Part shown: piece by piece, positions 1 to 11,260 of the stretch
Layout: every line of letters starts with the position of its first letter
Numbering within the stretch: the stretch's first letter is position 1
DNA from: Paratrimastix pyriformis
Taxonomy: Eukaryota; Preaxostyla; Paratrimastigidae
Assembly: GCA_027972325.1 (NCBI GenBank)
Contig: JAPMOS010000041.1
Location: forward strand, 228,407-292,406
Direction of reading: 5' to 3'
Length of the DNA: 64,000 nt
Notes under the pieces: model-generated
Seen by the model: only the letters and a program-made list of their open reading frames with translations
Databases searched by the model: none
Told to the model about the DNA's origin: nothing
Program-made: the position numbers and the translations under genes

Positions 1-606
1 GGGGCAGCGCGGGATGGGTGGGAATGCGAAGGTGGGTGGGCGGGGGGCGGGGGATGGGAACGGGCTGTGCCTGTGGCGGATGGCGGTGGGGGCGAGACGG
101 CGGCGGGTGGTGGTGGAGGGGCAGGGGCGGGGGCGCGGCAGTCGCAGAAGATGCGGCGGGCGGGGGCTGATTGCGGGCAGGGAAATGCCCAGCCGTGAAT
201 TTCCGCTTGGGAAGATGGTCGCTCCCCTCGCGTGGATGGGGGCCGCGTGTGCCGATGGGAGTGCTGGTTGTGGTTATCGTGTGAGTGGTGCTGGTGGTGA
301 TTGGGGTGTTTGTGGTTGTGGTCGTGGGAGTGGCGGCGGCGGCGGCGGCAGGTTGCGGTGCCCCACTCGCAGCGACGGACACAGGGGGTGCAGTTTGCAC
401 TTGTGCAGGTTGCGGGACTGCTGTGGGTTTGGGGGAAGACGGAGAGGCGGGTCCCTGTTGGGACTCTCGCGATGCAGCTTCGGGGAGAGGGCGCTGGCGG
501 GCCCCGGGGGGCTGATAAATCTGGCGCTCTTGACGGCGGGCCACGTTCCTGCCGGTGACCTGCCAGAGAAGGTCAGGATCAGAGGAAGGTCAGGGTCGAA
601 GGTCGA
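1..606. other. G-rich stretch with no gene recognised
   Basis: The first 600 bases are strongly G-rich on the plus strand and hold several overlapping open frames of Gly/Arg/Val composition, none with a recognisable domain. The bias resembles the purine-rich coding strand of LINE-B elsewhere in the window, but I found no matching motif, so no call is made. Confidence 0.3.
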
Positions 607-1425
607 TCAAACCTCGATGGCAGGTCCCTTTGTCGGATCGATCAGGCCCCCGACGCTCCGCTGATGCTCCAAAATCCGGGCGAGGCGCTCCCGTTCGCGG
701 GGATCCACCAGGATCAGAGGCTCCGTGGTTGGGTCCGCGGGAGCCGACGAGGGAGGGGGAGGGCTGGCTGACTCGAGAGTCCGCACCTCAGTGGGCTCGA
801 GAGGTTGTCGGCAGGTGGGACAAGAGAGGGACGCCCTGGAGTCGGGAGAGGTTCAATGTGGGCGAGCAAACGGGAGACCGACCCAAAGGAGCGGTAGGCC
901 TCTTGCAGGCAAGAGGTGTGAAACACATGGGCGCACGAAAGCTTTGTGAGTGACTCTGGCGTGACAACAGAGTCTCTTTCGGCGAGAGGACAGAGACAAA
1001 TTGGGCAATCGCCCTCCGGTGCCGTATTTTCTGCTGTGACAAAATCTCGGGCCAACTCTATGAGGTCATAAAGAACCCCATCCGACTCGTGCTGAACCTG
1101 AACAAGCTGAGAAGGGTACTGGGTGCAACTCCGTGAAAAAGAGGGAACAGACCGCAGCAGCCCGCTCGCGGAGACGCGTGATGAGTAACGCCTCTTTGAC
1201 AGCTGAGAGTCCGCGGACTTGAGCAAGTTCAAACACGGGGAGAGTAGTCTCCGGAGAAAATGAAATGGTCAGCTGAAGGTGGACGAAGGCCACCCCGTCC
1301 TGCTCCCCAGTCTTTGGCATGATGTGAATTCTGAGTGAATGCTGCTCCGGCTGACATTGCAAAATCGACTCAGGAAATATTGTTTGAAGGACAAGAAGCT
1401 CTTGCGCTAGTTGGGTCGAGAGCAT
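607..1425 (-). CDS. RNF25: RNF25-like RWD-RING E3 ubiquitin ligase
   Basis: The translation starts at the ATG at 1425 and gives an RWD domain (ELLVLQTIFPES... ending VRGLSAVKEALL), then LYDLIELARDF, then a RING: CPICLCPL, CAHVFHTSCL and, after an intron, CPTCRQPLEPTEV. The order RWD, the short helix LYxLIE, and a RING split by a spacer is that of animal RNF25 (AO7), an E3 ligase. Two introns are needed: 1107-1152 (46 nt) restores the frame into LVQVQHESDG, and 836-882 (47 nt) joins RSFG to ASLSCPTC. The product ends GPAIEV with the stop at 607-609. The C-terminus is shorter than in vertebrate RNF25. The gene lies head to head with the PICH-like gene, with about 80 bp between start codons, so a shared bidirectional promoter is likely. 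Family assignment is from motif order; closest orthology is inferred. Confidence 0.8.
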
Positions 1426-1504
1426 CAACTCACAAAATCGTGTGCGCCAGATGGGAAAGAACCGGCACGACCCCGGGAATTGAAAGCTGTGCCCCGCAGG
1501 GGAA

Positions 1505-4500
1505 ATGCTTTCACGTGAACAGAAGCTTGAGTATAATCGGCTGATTTTAGCTGCCCGGGAAGCAGAAAAAGAGTCCCCTGGGAGCTCAAAGAAGGCCTTG
1601 CTATTATATCGGCGTGCTGCCGAAATCTTCCCATCTGACTCAAAGCTCCAGAAAAAAATTGAGTTTTTGGTCTGCTTTCGTCGTCTGAACAACCTGACAT
1701 TGCGGTCAGGAAAGCCAAAAGGTCTTAAACAGCGAAACAAAAGTCTCGGTCAGCGTTGAGGTGCCACGCGAAGACCTCGACGGACTCGCCCGCCTCCTTG
1801 ATGTCGGCGACTCCATTTCCGCCATCATGAACTGGAGCCCTCCCCAAGAGTTACCAAAAACATCAAGCCCCGGGATGCCCACTGCTCTCCCGACCGGACC
1901 CCCGCTGGAGATCAAAGCCGCCCGCTCGCCATCTGGGGACCTCCAACTCCCCGGCGGTTTGGTGGTTCCCCATGCGACAGCCTCTCGGTTGTATCCGTAC
2001 CAGTTGGAGGGACTCGCCTGGATGTGGCAAGTCTTTCGCCAAGAAGAAGCCGGCGGCATCCTGGCGGTCTGCCCTGGTTTGGCTCCCCCATCATGCGCTC
2101 CTTAGGACGACATGGGCCTCGGGAAAACCGTCCAGGTTGGCGCATTTTTGGAGAGCCTTGCCATACATCGAGCCCGAGAATGGAAACAAGAGACTCATCT
2201 TTCGTCCCCTTCTGGGCCGGCCCTCTCCGCTGCCCTGCGCGCCTGCGGGGCGCCGTTGTTCACTGTGCTTCTGGTCATGCCCGTCTCGCTGCTCGAGAAC
2301 TGGGCCACCGAACTTGCCCGCTGGTTTGCCCGCTGACTTTTCTCTCACGCCCACGCGTTCCAGGGCCCCTTCCCTCCGCCAGTACCCCCTCTACAAGATC
2401 AAGCCCCAAAAGCGCGAAGAGACTCTCGTGCGTCTCTTTCGAACTGGAGGGTGCTGTCTGACGACCTACGGGACAGTTGCCTGTGCCATTGAGCACCTCG
2501 AGAAAGCGGGTGTCTTTTCGGCGGTCTTCCTGGACGAGGGGCACAAGATCAAGAACACTCGGACCAAGGCCGCTCAGGCGCTCCGACGAATCCGAGCGGC
2601 CCATCGCTTTATTTTGACGGGAACGCCCGTCCAAAACAACCTGATGGTCAGCTCATCTTTCCGAGACTTTCCCATCTTCCTTCGCTTCTTCAGGAGCTCC
2701 ATTCCCTGGTGGACTTTGTCTCCCAGGGGACTCTCCTCGGGCCGGAAGCGACATTTAAGCGACTTGTCCAAGACCCCATTCTCAAGGTTCGGGACTTGGA
2801 TCTTTTCTCCGCAAGATCGCCTTCCGCAGGGGATGCATCGCGACGCAAGCCCATCAACACGCGCCCGTGGCGAAAAAACCGCCTCAGCCCTGCTGGAAGT
2901 GATTGCGCCCTTCTTCCTGCGCCGGGAGAAAGCCGGTCTGTCAGATCTCTTGGTACGCATTCGAGCTTTCATCCAGCGAGTCCATCTGCGGGGCCCCCGG
3001 GTGGCGATGCCTCCACACCCCCACCCTCCAAGGTCAGACCGTTCTCCTTCTCCGCCAGCCCTGACTCGGCCCTGGGTTATAGGAGTATTCGGTGGATGTC
3101 CTGACTTGCTGGGTTCCTTTGAGCTCCGCTCAGCAGCAGCTGTACAAAGGCTTTCTCCAATCAGACGCAGTCCGCCGGGCGCTGAACATCTCCGCGTATC
3201 CCCTGGCCGCGATTGTTGTCCTCCGGAAAATATGTTCGCATCCCTGGCTCATCCGGTCTGGCGTTTTGTTTGAGAGCTCCACCGACGACCGCCCACAGCG
3301 GGCCAACACCAACGGATCCCTTTATTCTGGACAATGCATTGACCGTCTCGTCGAAGTTGCGTGTTGCGGTTTCTCTTGTTTGCTCGCTCGCCGCGGTCTG
3401 GTTTCCGACGATCTCCCGCCGCAGCGCTTGCGTCTTTAGGGGAGTCACCGGATGCTGGTCTTCAGCGAAAGCCTGCAATTTTTGAACCTCCTCGCTCGTG
3501 CTCTGGAAGCCACTGAGATCAAGGTCTTTGGGTCGCCGTGTCTTTTTCCGAGGGGGAAAAATTGGCAAACAGGAATCCTCCTGGTCATGGGGTCCCTGTT
3601 CATCAACACAGTCGACAATTGGGGAGAAAGAAGACAAACAAAACAAACAAAAAAATCCGACATCCCATCAGACCACTCCGTCTCATTCCGTGCTTGTTCT
3701 TGTCCCAGCCATCCTTCGACGTCCTGCGTCTTGATGGCTCCCTGAGCAGCACCGAACGGCAAGAAGTCGTCACTCGTTTTCAGCTTTTCGCCGAAGAATC
3801 CCGCCCGGCACTTCTCCTGCTCACGACCCAAGTTGGCGGAGTGGGTCTCACCCTGACTGCTGCCGATCGTGTCATTCTTTGTCTGTTCCATTGTCATGGT
3901 CATTTTCACACGGTGTCGGTAGTGGACCCTTCGTGGAATCCTGCCAACGACGACCAAGCAATCGGTCGCGCCGATCGCATCGGTCAACACCAAAATATCA
4001 TCGTCTATCGCTTGGTGACGATCGGGACAGTCGAGGAAAAGATGTACCGACGCCAGATCTCGAAGAGTTCCCTTATCCGGTCCACGACTCGGGGAAAGAA
4101 AAACCAGTCGCGGTCCGTTCCTCTGGTGTTTGGCTGCGCTCATTCTCTGGTAGCTACTTCTCAAAGGCCGACGTTCGTGCCCTTTTCGAGATCGGCGACA
4201 TGGAGCAGCCGCTGACGGCTCGGATCGTCGAGACGGTTCACGAGGCTCAAGGGCGCCCGAGCAACACAACCTGGACTCCAACCCTCGCCAGCCATGTCGA
4301 GTGGCTCCAGTCCATCGGTCGGCCTCTTTGCTGCCAATTTCCACGCCCCCACGTCGTTCCTGCTTCCGAATAGGGATTCGTCAATGCACCGATCACAACA
4401 AACTCTTTTCCATGCCCGAGCGAGCAAGCCAGTGTTTCGACCTGAACGATGAGGTCTCTCTTGCCTTGTTTCCCGTCCTGTTGATCCCGACCAGCAAGCA

Positions 4501-5588
4501 TTGGAGCATCTGCTCTCCGTTGGCAGCGGGACCACCGAGGGTCCTCCCGTGACTCCAAAACGGCGGCTTCCTCCGCGCACCCCTAAGTCTGTCCACCTTT
4601 TGCTTTTCTCCTTCGAGAAGACAAATGCATGGCAGGAGAGTTCGCGCTGAGGAACAGCCGAATCACATTGCCCCAGATTTGGTCCGGTGTTGTCTGCACC
4701 TCCTCTTCTTGCGACCCCGAAATAGGATTCTGCATTGCTGGAGGAATTTGCAGCGCTGTGCATTTTGCCACCGGCTCCCTCTGATGCACATGAATTGGCA
4801 GGTGCTTTCCAAGAAGAGCATCCTGAAATGGATGCGAACGGGGCCCCCTCAGCAGACCCGGCCGCTCAACTGGAAGAAGCAGATGCGGGTCTGTGTCACA
4901 TTCGCATTGATGTCACTGTGTCGCAGTCAGAACTCCAGTCCGTCGCCGAAGGATGGTTGTGGATTCTGACGACGACGTTCCCCAATCTGGCGCGCTCCCC
5001 ATGGTGGTCGACCTGACCAACTCTCCACCTGACTTTCCGGAGCCTCCACCAGCCCTTATGTCTCGGGAGTCTTCACCAGATAGCACAATGGCGCGTTTTC
5101 GAAGAAGTCTTGGGATGTCATCGCGTCCCAGCGCCCCCGTCGGCGACCAAGAAGACTTTGAAGAGGACGACCAGGAAGAAGGAGAGGACGATGGCGGCAT
5201 CTCTGCAACCGACCCGATCCGAGACTCCCAGCCGGCCCCCTCCACATCCCCGCGAGAATCGGCCATCTCCACATCCCCAGAAGCTCCACCCGCGAGCCCC
5301 CCGGCGCCCCCAGTCGCAGCTCCCGTCACGTCATCCGTTTTTGTCCCCATGCGTCCTGTCGGCGCTCTGGCACGTGAAGAACGAGTCCGATACAATGAAT
5401 TGCTCCAGCAAGCCAAGTCTGTTCTGGGCCGCGAATGCCGCCTTTGATGTTTTGACAGGTCGCTCGAGCCCACGCACCCGGTTGAGGCCCTCCAGATATT
5501 GCGCGCAGCCCTCTCGATTTGCGATGCGGATCTCCGTCTCCATCAAAAGGTGACGCGCCTTGCTGCCCGACTTGGGCAAGCGCCATAA
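1505..5588 (+). CDS. ERCC6L: ERCC6L/PICH-like SNF2 DNA translocase
   Basis: Fragments in successive exons give a full SNF2 ATPase: YPYQLEGLAWMWQ, DDMGLGKT (Walker A), VLLVMPVSLLENWATEL, FLDEGHKIKN (DEGH box), FILTGTPVQNNL, then helicase C with LRLDGSLSSTERQEVV, LLTTQVGGVGLTLTAADRV, NDDQAIGRADRIGQ and VEEKMYRRQISKSSLIR. After the motor, YFSKADVRALFEI and HVEWLQSIG match the PICH-specific extension. TPR-like helices flank the motor: one at the N-terminus (EYNRLILAAREAEK... ALLLYRRAAEIFPSD) and one ending the protein (VEALQILRAALSICDAD), stop at 5586-5588. This TPR-SNF2-TPR layout is that of PICH, which acts on ultrafine anaphase DNA bridges. Introns are tiny: 2067-2105 (39 nt) joins GGILA to DDMGLGKT exactly. 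An acidic, low-complexity segment lies between motor and last TPR. Other exon borders were not fully resolved. Confidence 0.85.
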
Positions 5589-5589
5589 A

Positions 5590-6700
5590 CTCCCTTGAAA
5601 TATAGAAGGCCCTCCGAATCGTCAAGAAAAGGAAGGACAGATCTTCTGCCGCCTGACCTCCTCCCACATCTGCCAAATGCATCATCATCACAGCAGCAGA
5701 GACTGTTTCGAATGAGAAATTGCTTCTGCCGAGAGCGTCTCGGCTGTATCAAAGTTTATACACGCTCGCGCTTGCAGTCCTTCGAGGGCGGCAGTGATGA
5801 GCTGTTCGTCGGTGGGCCCGTGATGATGCTGGGAATCGGCCGCGTCCGGGGGGCGGATCCGCACGAGCTGCCTGGCGGTCGACAAAAAACGGATGGCACT
5901 CGACGTCAGGGCAGAAGGCAAAAAGCCCACAACGCAAGGAGTTTCGGGTTGGCAGAACAGGTCCATAAAGGGGAGCGAGAAAGGTGCCTCCGGGGGGCAC
6001 CAGGACACCCGGTAGCCGCATGTTTCGGCAGCGAGGCTTGAAGAAAGAGGAACCAATGCAAGAGAAAGAGGAGGGCGGCAGACCGAATCCAAAGGGCGCA
6101 ATACCACCGAAGAGGCTCGCGGGGAAGAGTGTTCGAGGATGTCAACCAGCAGTGAAAGACATGGGTCGCCCGCAGGAGGATTTCAGGTATCGTCTCGAGA
6201 GAAAACCGAGGGATAGCCTGCAGGGAATAGGAAAACGGGATATTCGACCCGAAAAGATGAGCAAACAGAGGGTGCATTTGGGGAGCCTTCTTGTTGTTGG
6301 ACGGCATTGCGAGTCTGAACAGGGGGGGGTTTCGTTGAAGGCTGCAAAAGAGATGCCTTCCAGAAGGGTGTGGCAATATCGGTGGGCGGGAGAAAGGATG
6401 GGACGCTCAGCGGCCCAAGGCCCAGCGAAGAACGAGGGGATGTCAACTGGGAACACGCCTGGAAGATGGCGACCAACCCTGCAGATGAGCGAAGTCAACT
6501 GAGCCAACTCAACGTCGCCACGGACCAGGACAAGGAGAATTGGCAGATTGCGTAAAGAATCGATAGAGAAGAAAGGGAAAATATCGGAGTGGAGAGGGCT
6601 CGGCTGTTGTCGCCGCCGTGACTGAGGCAAAAAAGTGCTGGGAGGCCGAGTCATCCTTTTCACCAAAATGAGGTGAAAAAATTTGCGCGCGCACACCGTC
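5590..6700 (-). CDS. Unassigned minus-strand gene (exon fragments)
   Basis: Between the PICH-like stop and the RING gene the minus strand carries several non-overlapping open pieces with ordinary amino-acid composition, for example VLVRGDVELAQLTSLICR, LPSALTSSAIRFLSTARQLV, TDEQLITAALEGLQA and GGGQAAEDLSFLFLTIRRAF. They lie in different frames in order along the strand, which fits short introns as in the neighbours. No domain was recognised and neither end is fixed. It would be convergent with the PICH-like gene. The plus-strand frames here look like shadows. Confidence 0.35.
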
Positions 6701-8335
6701 CACGTCCATCCGATTCAAAAGGTGAGGCTCTACGGCAACAACCCCACAGGTTATCCACACTCTTTCGGTCAGTGGCCATTTCAATCATTGGTGCTTCCCG
6801 AAAAACGGCCATTGTCGCCCACATGTGGGGACGGCACCACCAAAAAAGAGCGGCTGATAACGAGTGAATCACCTGCATCTTGTTGCATTTGCCTCGAACC
6901 TCTGGATACATCCAAACATCGGGCCGCCTCCCTCAAATGTGGCCATTTGGTCTGCCTTTTCCCGGTAGCCTGCGAACTCTATATGTTTCCCAAGTTTGGA
7001 CAATGCTGCATTACCCAATGGCTCTCCGATACGACCCATCGGCGGTGTCCGACTTGTCAAACCGCCGCCAAGCCGAGTGACATTCGAGTCATTTTTCTCT
7101 CGCCTTCTCTGCGCGTGGTTGATGACAGCGAGCTCGAGACCTATAAACGCCGTTTGGAAGAGGTCTCGCCGCCCGTCTCCGCCTCACCACCCAGCCTTTC
7201 GAATCAGGAGAAAGCGAAGCGCCTGGAGGCCGAGGCCGAGCACCGGCGCACACAGTTGGCCATGATGCAGCTCCAGCAGACAATTGTTGTCCTGCAGCAA
7301 CGGGCCTCATCGGTTGCTGTCCAACGGGCCTCATCGACGCTTCCGTCGTGCTCACCGCGACGTTCGGACCCCACTTCCACCCCGAGCCCCAGCTCCCTAC
7401 CTCTCCGGCGGATTCTCCTGCCTGATCAGGACCTCGTGTCAGTGCCCGTCCGCCCCGGCGAGGCGGTGACAAACTCCCGCATCCCGCCGCTGCCGCTCCC
7501 CTCTGAGGAAGGTGCGCCCACGGCAGCCTCGCGCTACGCACACATCAAGCTCGCCCGGGCGGTGCAGCTACAATCCCATCTCCTCACTGTACCCCCGCCA
7601 CCACCGGTCATCTCCCAAGCACCACCAGCACCAGCACCGGCGGCAGCACCGGCGGCAGCACCGGCGGCAGCACCGGCGGCAGCACCGGCGGCAGCACCGG
7701 CGGCAGCACCGGCGGCAGCACCGGCAGCAGCACCGGCAGCACGGATAGCACCGGCAGCACGGATAGCACCGGCAGCACGGATAGCACCGGCAGCACCGGA
7801 AGCAGCGATCTCCACCCCTCCGCCAGACTCTTCTGCGCCGTCATTTCCACCCCGCAACGACCTGGGGACGGACCACCTTCGCGGCATCGATCACAACTCC
7901 TCCCATGCGGTGGACTTTCCCCTGGCTCCGACTGTCTCGGGCTCTCCTCATGTCAGCGACCATCCGGCGGTATCGGCCGCCCCGCGGCAGCTCCGTTCGG
8001 AAGGCGGAACCCTGCGCCTTCTGCGGAAGGTCGCCCTGCGCACGACCCATGACCCACCGGCCACCCAGGATCAGCCGCCTGCCGCCCTGCTGGCCCCATC
8101 CTCCAGCGTCTCAGAGCTTCCACTGGTGAGTACTGCTCAGCCTCCCCCTCTCCCCGAGAGCCAGGCAGCACCGTCCACACACAGTCTTCCCCTGCTTCCT
8201 CGTGACCTCTTGGTCCCTGCACCCACTTTCCATGCCCAGACCGGCCTCCTCCGCCTTCGCGGGCCCCCCATTCACCACTCTGCCTCTGGACTGGCAAACG
8301 CCACACCCAGGGACCCACAGCCAGGCGCTCGATGA
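6683..8335 (+). CDS. RFWD3: RFWD3-like RING E3 ligase, WD40 part not seen
   Basis: A RING-HC domain reads CCICLEPLDTSKHRAAS, LKCGHLFGQCCITQWL, RRCPTC, followed by AAKPSDIRVIFLSPSLRVVDDSELE and a coiled coil rich in E, Q and L (EKAKRLEAEAEHRRTQLAMMQLQQTIVVLQQR). This is the arrangement of RFWD3, an E3 ligase acting on RPA and RAD51 in replication stress. The RING is continuous only if the 45-nt segment 6950-6994 is removed (GT...AG); it is a multiple of three without a stop, so retention would insert 15 residues into the RING. The rest is Pro/Ser-rich with an (Ala-Ala-Ala-Pro)n repeat. The WD40 propeller expected of RFWD3 was not found. The start codon is unresolved: the open frame begins without an ATG, so an upstream exon is likely. 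Confidence 0.65.
   Translation: MRAHTVHVHPIQKVRLYGNNPTGYPHSFGQWPFQSLVLPEKRPLSPTCGDGTTKKERLITSESPASCCICLEPLDTSKHRAASLKCGHLVCLFPVACELYMFPKFGQCCITQWLSDTTHRRCPTCQTAAKPSDIRVIFLSPSLRVVDDSELETYKRRLEEVSPPVSASPPSLSNQEKAKRLEAEAEHRRTQLAMMQLQQTIVVLQQRASSVAVQRASSTLPSCSPRRSDPTSTPSPSSLPLRRILLPDQDLVSVPVRPGEAVTNSRIPPLPLPSEEGAPTAASRYAHIKLARAVQLQSHLLTVPPPPPVISQAPPAPAPAAAPAAAPAAAPAAAPAAAPAAAPAAAPAAAPAARIAPAARIAPAARIAPAAPEAAISTPPPDSSAPSFPPRNDLGTDHLRGIDHNSSHAVDFPLAPTVSGSPHVSDHPAVSAAPRQLRSEGGTLRLLRKVALRTTHDPPATQDQPPAALLAPSSSVSELPLVSTAQPPPLPESQAAPSTHSLPLLPRDLLVPAPTFHAQTGLLRLRGPPIHHSASGLANATPRDPQPGAR
7617..7802 (+). repeat. 12-bp minisatellite coding (AAAP)n
   Basis: About ten near-identical copies of the unit CACCGGCGGCAG, then CACCGGCAGCACGGATAG variants, lie in frame inside the RFWD3-like ORF and encode Ala-Ala-Ala-Pro and Ala-Arg-Ile-Ala-Pro repeats. 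They form a low-complexity linker after the coiled coil. Confidence 0.85.
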
Positions 8336-9169
8336 CCGACCTCCAGAAAGATCGAGAAATCTCGACATGAAAATGTCAGACGGACGAGTGCGTCTTCTTC
8401 TCTTCGTCTCCAGCAACGAGAACGGGACATGGTGCGGCGTGAGAGTTGGGCCTCGAGGTTGTCCGGGCAACACGTCATGAAGACGGCTCGCGCGGCGCAG
8501 CGTTTGATGCGAGGGGTAGGGGAAGGTCGGCCGGTGGGGGAAGGTCGGCCGGTGGGGGAAGGTCGGCCGGGGCCGGTGGGGGAAGTTCGGCCGGGGCCGG
8601 TGGGGGAAGTTCGGCCGGGGCCGGTGGGGGAAGTTCGGCCGGGGCCGGTGGGGGAAGTTCGGCCGGGGCCGGTGGGGGAAGTTCGGCCGGTGGGGGAAGG
8701 TCGGCCGGGGCCGGTGGGGGAAGGTCGGCCGGGGCCGGTGGGGAAGGTCGGCCGGGGCCGGTGGGGGAAGGTCGCCCGGGGCCGGTGGGGGAAGTTCGGC
8801 CGGTGGGGGAAGGGGCAGGGGCGGTGGCGGTGGGGGGAGCTGAACATCCCCGAAGTCCGCCCCAGTTGCATCCTGTTGGAGATGATCGGAAGAGGGCAAA
8901 GCCAGAACGTTTCCCTCCTCCTCCTCCTCCTCCTCCTCATCGTCCTCCTCTTCGGCTTCATCTTCTTCCGCCTCCTCCGTTCCATGTTCAACCCACGCAG
9001 CCGGGCTGCCCCTCCCGCAGGGCGCCAAGGTTGCGGTGGTCAGATCGGGTGGCAGCAGCACTTCTTCATCCGGATTCCATCGGCCTGCCGGATAAGGGAC
9101 AGCGCGCAGCCCCAGCAGCACCTCGAGGGAGGAGACCCATTGCAGAGCAGTCTGGTGGGACCCCGCCAC
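8111..9169 (-). CDS. Possible minus-strand protein with acidic and HRPRP repeat tracts
   Basis: A 352-codon minus-strand frame starts MAGSHQTALQWVSSLEVLL, contains a long acidic run (near 8920-8990), a Pro-rich run, and then a repeat of the type FPHRPRPTFPHRP made by the minisatellite at 8515-8822. The plus strand is also open through the repeat, so the coding strand is not proven. The N-terminal 70 residues have normal composition, which slightly favours this strand. No domain was recognised. Confidence 0.3.
   Translation of the reverse strand: MAGSHQTALQWVSSLEVLLGLRAVPYPAGRWNPDEEVLLPPDLTTATLAPCGRGSPAAWVEHGTEEAEEDEAEEEDDEEEEEEEEGNVLALPSSDHLQQDATGADFGDVQLPPPPPPLPLPPPAELPPPAPGDLPPPAPADLPHRPRPTFPHRPRPTFPHRPNFPHRPRPNFPHRPRPNFPHRPRPNFPHRPRPNFPHRPRPTFPHRPTFPHRPTFPYPSHQTLRRASRLHDVLPGQPRGPTLTPHHVPFSLLETKRRRRTRPSDIFMSRFLDLSGGRSSSAWLWVPGCGVCQSRGRVVNGGPAKAEEAGLGMESGCRDQEVTRKQGKTVCGRCCLALGERGRLSSTHQWKL
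8515..8822. repeat. GC-rich minisatellite (18/24-bp units)
   Basis: Tandem units built from GGTCGGCCGGTGGGGGAA and GGCCGGTGGGGGAAGTTC repeat about fifteen times. Period changes are multiples of three (18 or 24 bp), so every frame without a stop stays open, as expected for a repeat kept in a coding sequence. Confidence 0.85.
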
Positions 9170-9231
9170 CAGGTCGACTGTCCGGTCGGCCGTGCGGAGC
9201 GAGAAGCTGAGAAAGAAGGGAAAACAAACGA

Positions 9232-9432
9232 ATGTGTGTGTGTGCGTGTGTGTGTGTGTGTCGTGTAAAGAAGGAACGAAGTAACGGGATAATAAAACAA
9301 AAACCAGAGAGGTAGAAGAGACAGCACGAATGTCACTGCACCCGTGGGCGAAGGAATCCCCTGTGGAGGGCGTTTGATAGGCTCGTTAGGGAGAGGACAG
9401 GGACCCCCACCAGGTGGTAGCAGCGAGTAGCG

Positions 9433-9434
<2 letters not shown>
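9232..9434 (+). repeat. Partial copy of TG-flanked unit B
   Basis: After a short (TG)n, the sequence TCGTGTAAAGAAGGAACGAA... up to the purine-rich stretch before 9435 matches the first part of unit B found at 10696-11261 and 12774-13316. It is truncated on its right by the next (TG)n tract. Confidence 0.75.

Positions 9435-9518
<84 letters not shown>
9435..9518 (+). repeat. (TG)42 microsatellite
   Basis: Uninterrupted TG dinucleotides for 84 bases. It directly precedes the tRNA-like sequence at 9522. Confidence 0.98.
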
Positions 9519-9521
<3 letters not shown>

Positions 9522-9523
<2 letters not shown>

Positions 9524-9600
9524 GGCGTGGCTCAGTGGTTAGAGCGCAACACTTGGAGCACCGGGGTCGCGGGTTCAATCCCGGTCAGACCCACACGCCG
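9522..9600 (+). ncRNA. tRNA-derived sequence, probable SINE head
   Basis: An A box (TGGCTCAGTGG) and a B box (GGTTCAATCC) are correctly spaced. A 7-bp acceptor stem pairs CGGCGTG (9523-9529) with CACGCCG (9594-9600), a D stem GCTC/GAGC is present, and the T stem closes as CGGG/CCCG. The anticodon stem does not form and there are extra bases between T arm and acceptor. This fits a tRNA-derived pol III promoter head of a SINE or a tRNA pseudogene, not a working tRNA. Confidence 0.7.
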
Positions 9601-9887
9601 TACCTGGGCTCTACATTCCGGAATATGGAGGATAAAAACCATCCGACCCTGCACTCGCGGGGACAGGACACCGGAGAGCCGCGCTCTGGCTCGGTTAGTC
9701 GGCCTTGAGCCGGCAAGACAGCTCAAATATCGGGAAGTCCTCATCCGAGGATGGGCCGACGCGCCAGAAATGGCGGCGTGAGAGATGAGAGCGGCTGTCG
9801 GTCGGGGTTCCCCCACCCCCGGCTTAAGGTTTCACCGAAAGTTCCCAAAGCTCAGGCGCCAGGAGGGCGACCTGGGCTTACTTTCGT
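9601..9887 (+). other. Central body between tRNA head and LINE-A tail
   Basis: This stretch follows the tRNA-like head and precedes the LINE-A-derived 3' part. It has no gene-like frame of its own. It would be the unrelated body of a tRNA/LINE chimeric SINE, or simply host DNA between two insertions. Confidence 0.4.

Positions 9888-10650
<763 letters not shown>

Positions 10651-10695
<45 letters not shown>
10651..10695 (+). repeat. (TG)n tract
   Basis: A 45-base TG tract links the LINE-A 3' UTR fragment to unit B. Confidence 0.97.
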
Positions 10696-10696
<1 letters not shown>

Positions 10697-11260
10697 GTGT
10701 GAAGGAACGAAGTAACGGGAAAATAAAACAAAACCAGAGAGGTAGAAGAGACAGCACGAATGTCACTGCACCCGTGGGCGAAGGAATCCCCTGTGGAGGG
10801 CGTTTGATAGGCTCGTTAGGGAGAGGACGGACCTGCCGTCGTGGCGTAATGCGGAGGGACCCCCACCAGGTGGTAGCAGCGAGTAGCGGCGCAAGGGGAT
10901 TTGCACAACCACCCACCACCAGATATAGTAGGAGAGCACGCACCCAACGAACGACCGGTCCATATGTCCAGTCCCTTCGGAGCGAATCGCACCCAACCAC
11001 CCCTTCACCACATCGGCCCGTCATGTGCATAAGTGAACATCGGCGCGCAACACCGAACCCGAAAAGCTTCGGGTGGGAACCCGGAGGCTCCCGTCCGCCG
11101 AAGCGGATAGCAGCCGAAGTAGGCCGCCAAGACCCGATGAGCATCGGGAGAGAGCCATGTGCACTCTCTGATCAAAGGACGCAGCCGGAGCTGCCTTGGT
11201 GTGCGATCCCCGAAATTCGGGGAGAGAGTCCGGAGACCCTCTATGTCCGACAGAACGGAC

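Noticed and set aside
9522-9600. Functional tRNA gene
   Set aside because: Acceptor, D and T stems pair, but the anticodon stem does not and extra bases follow the T arm.
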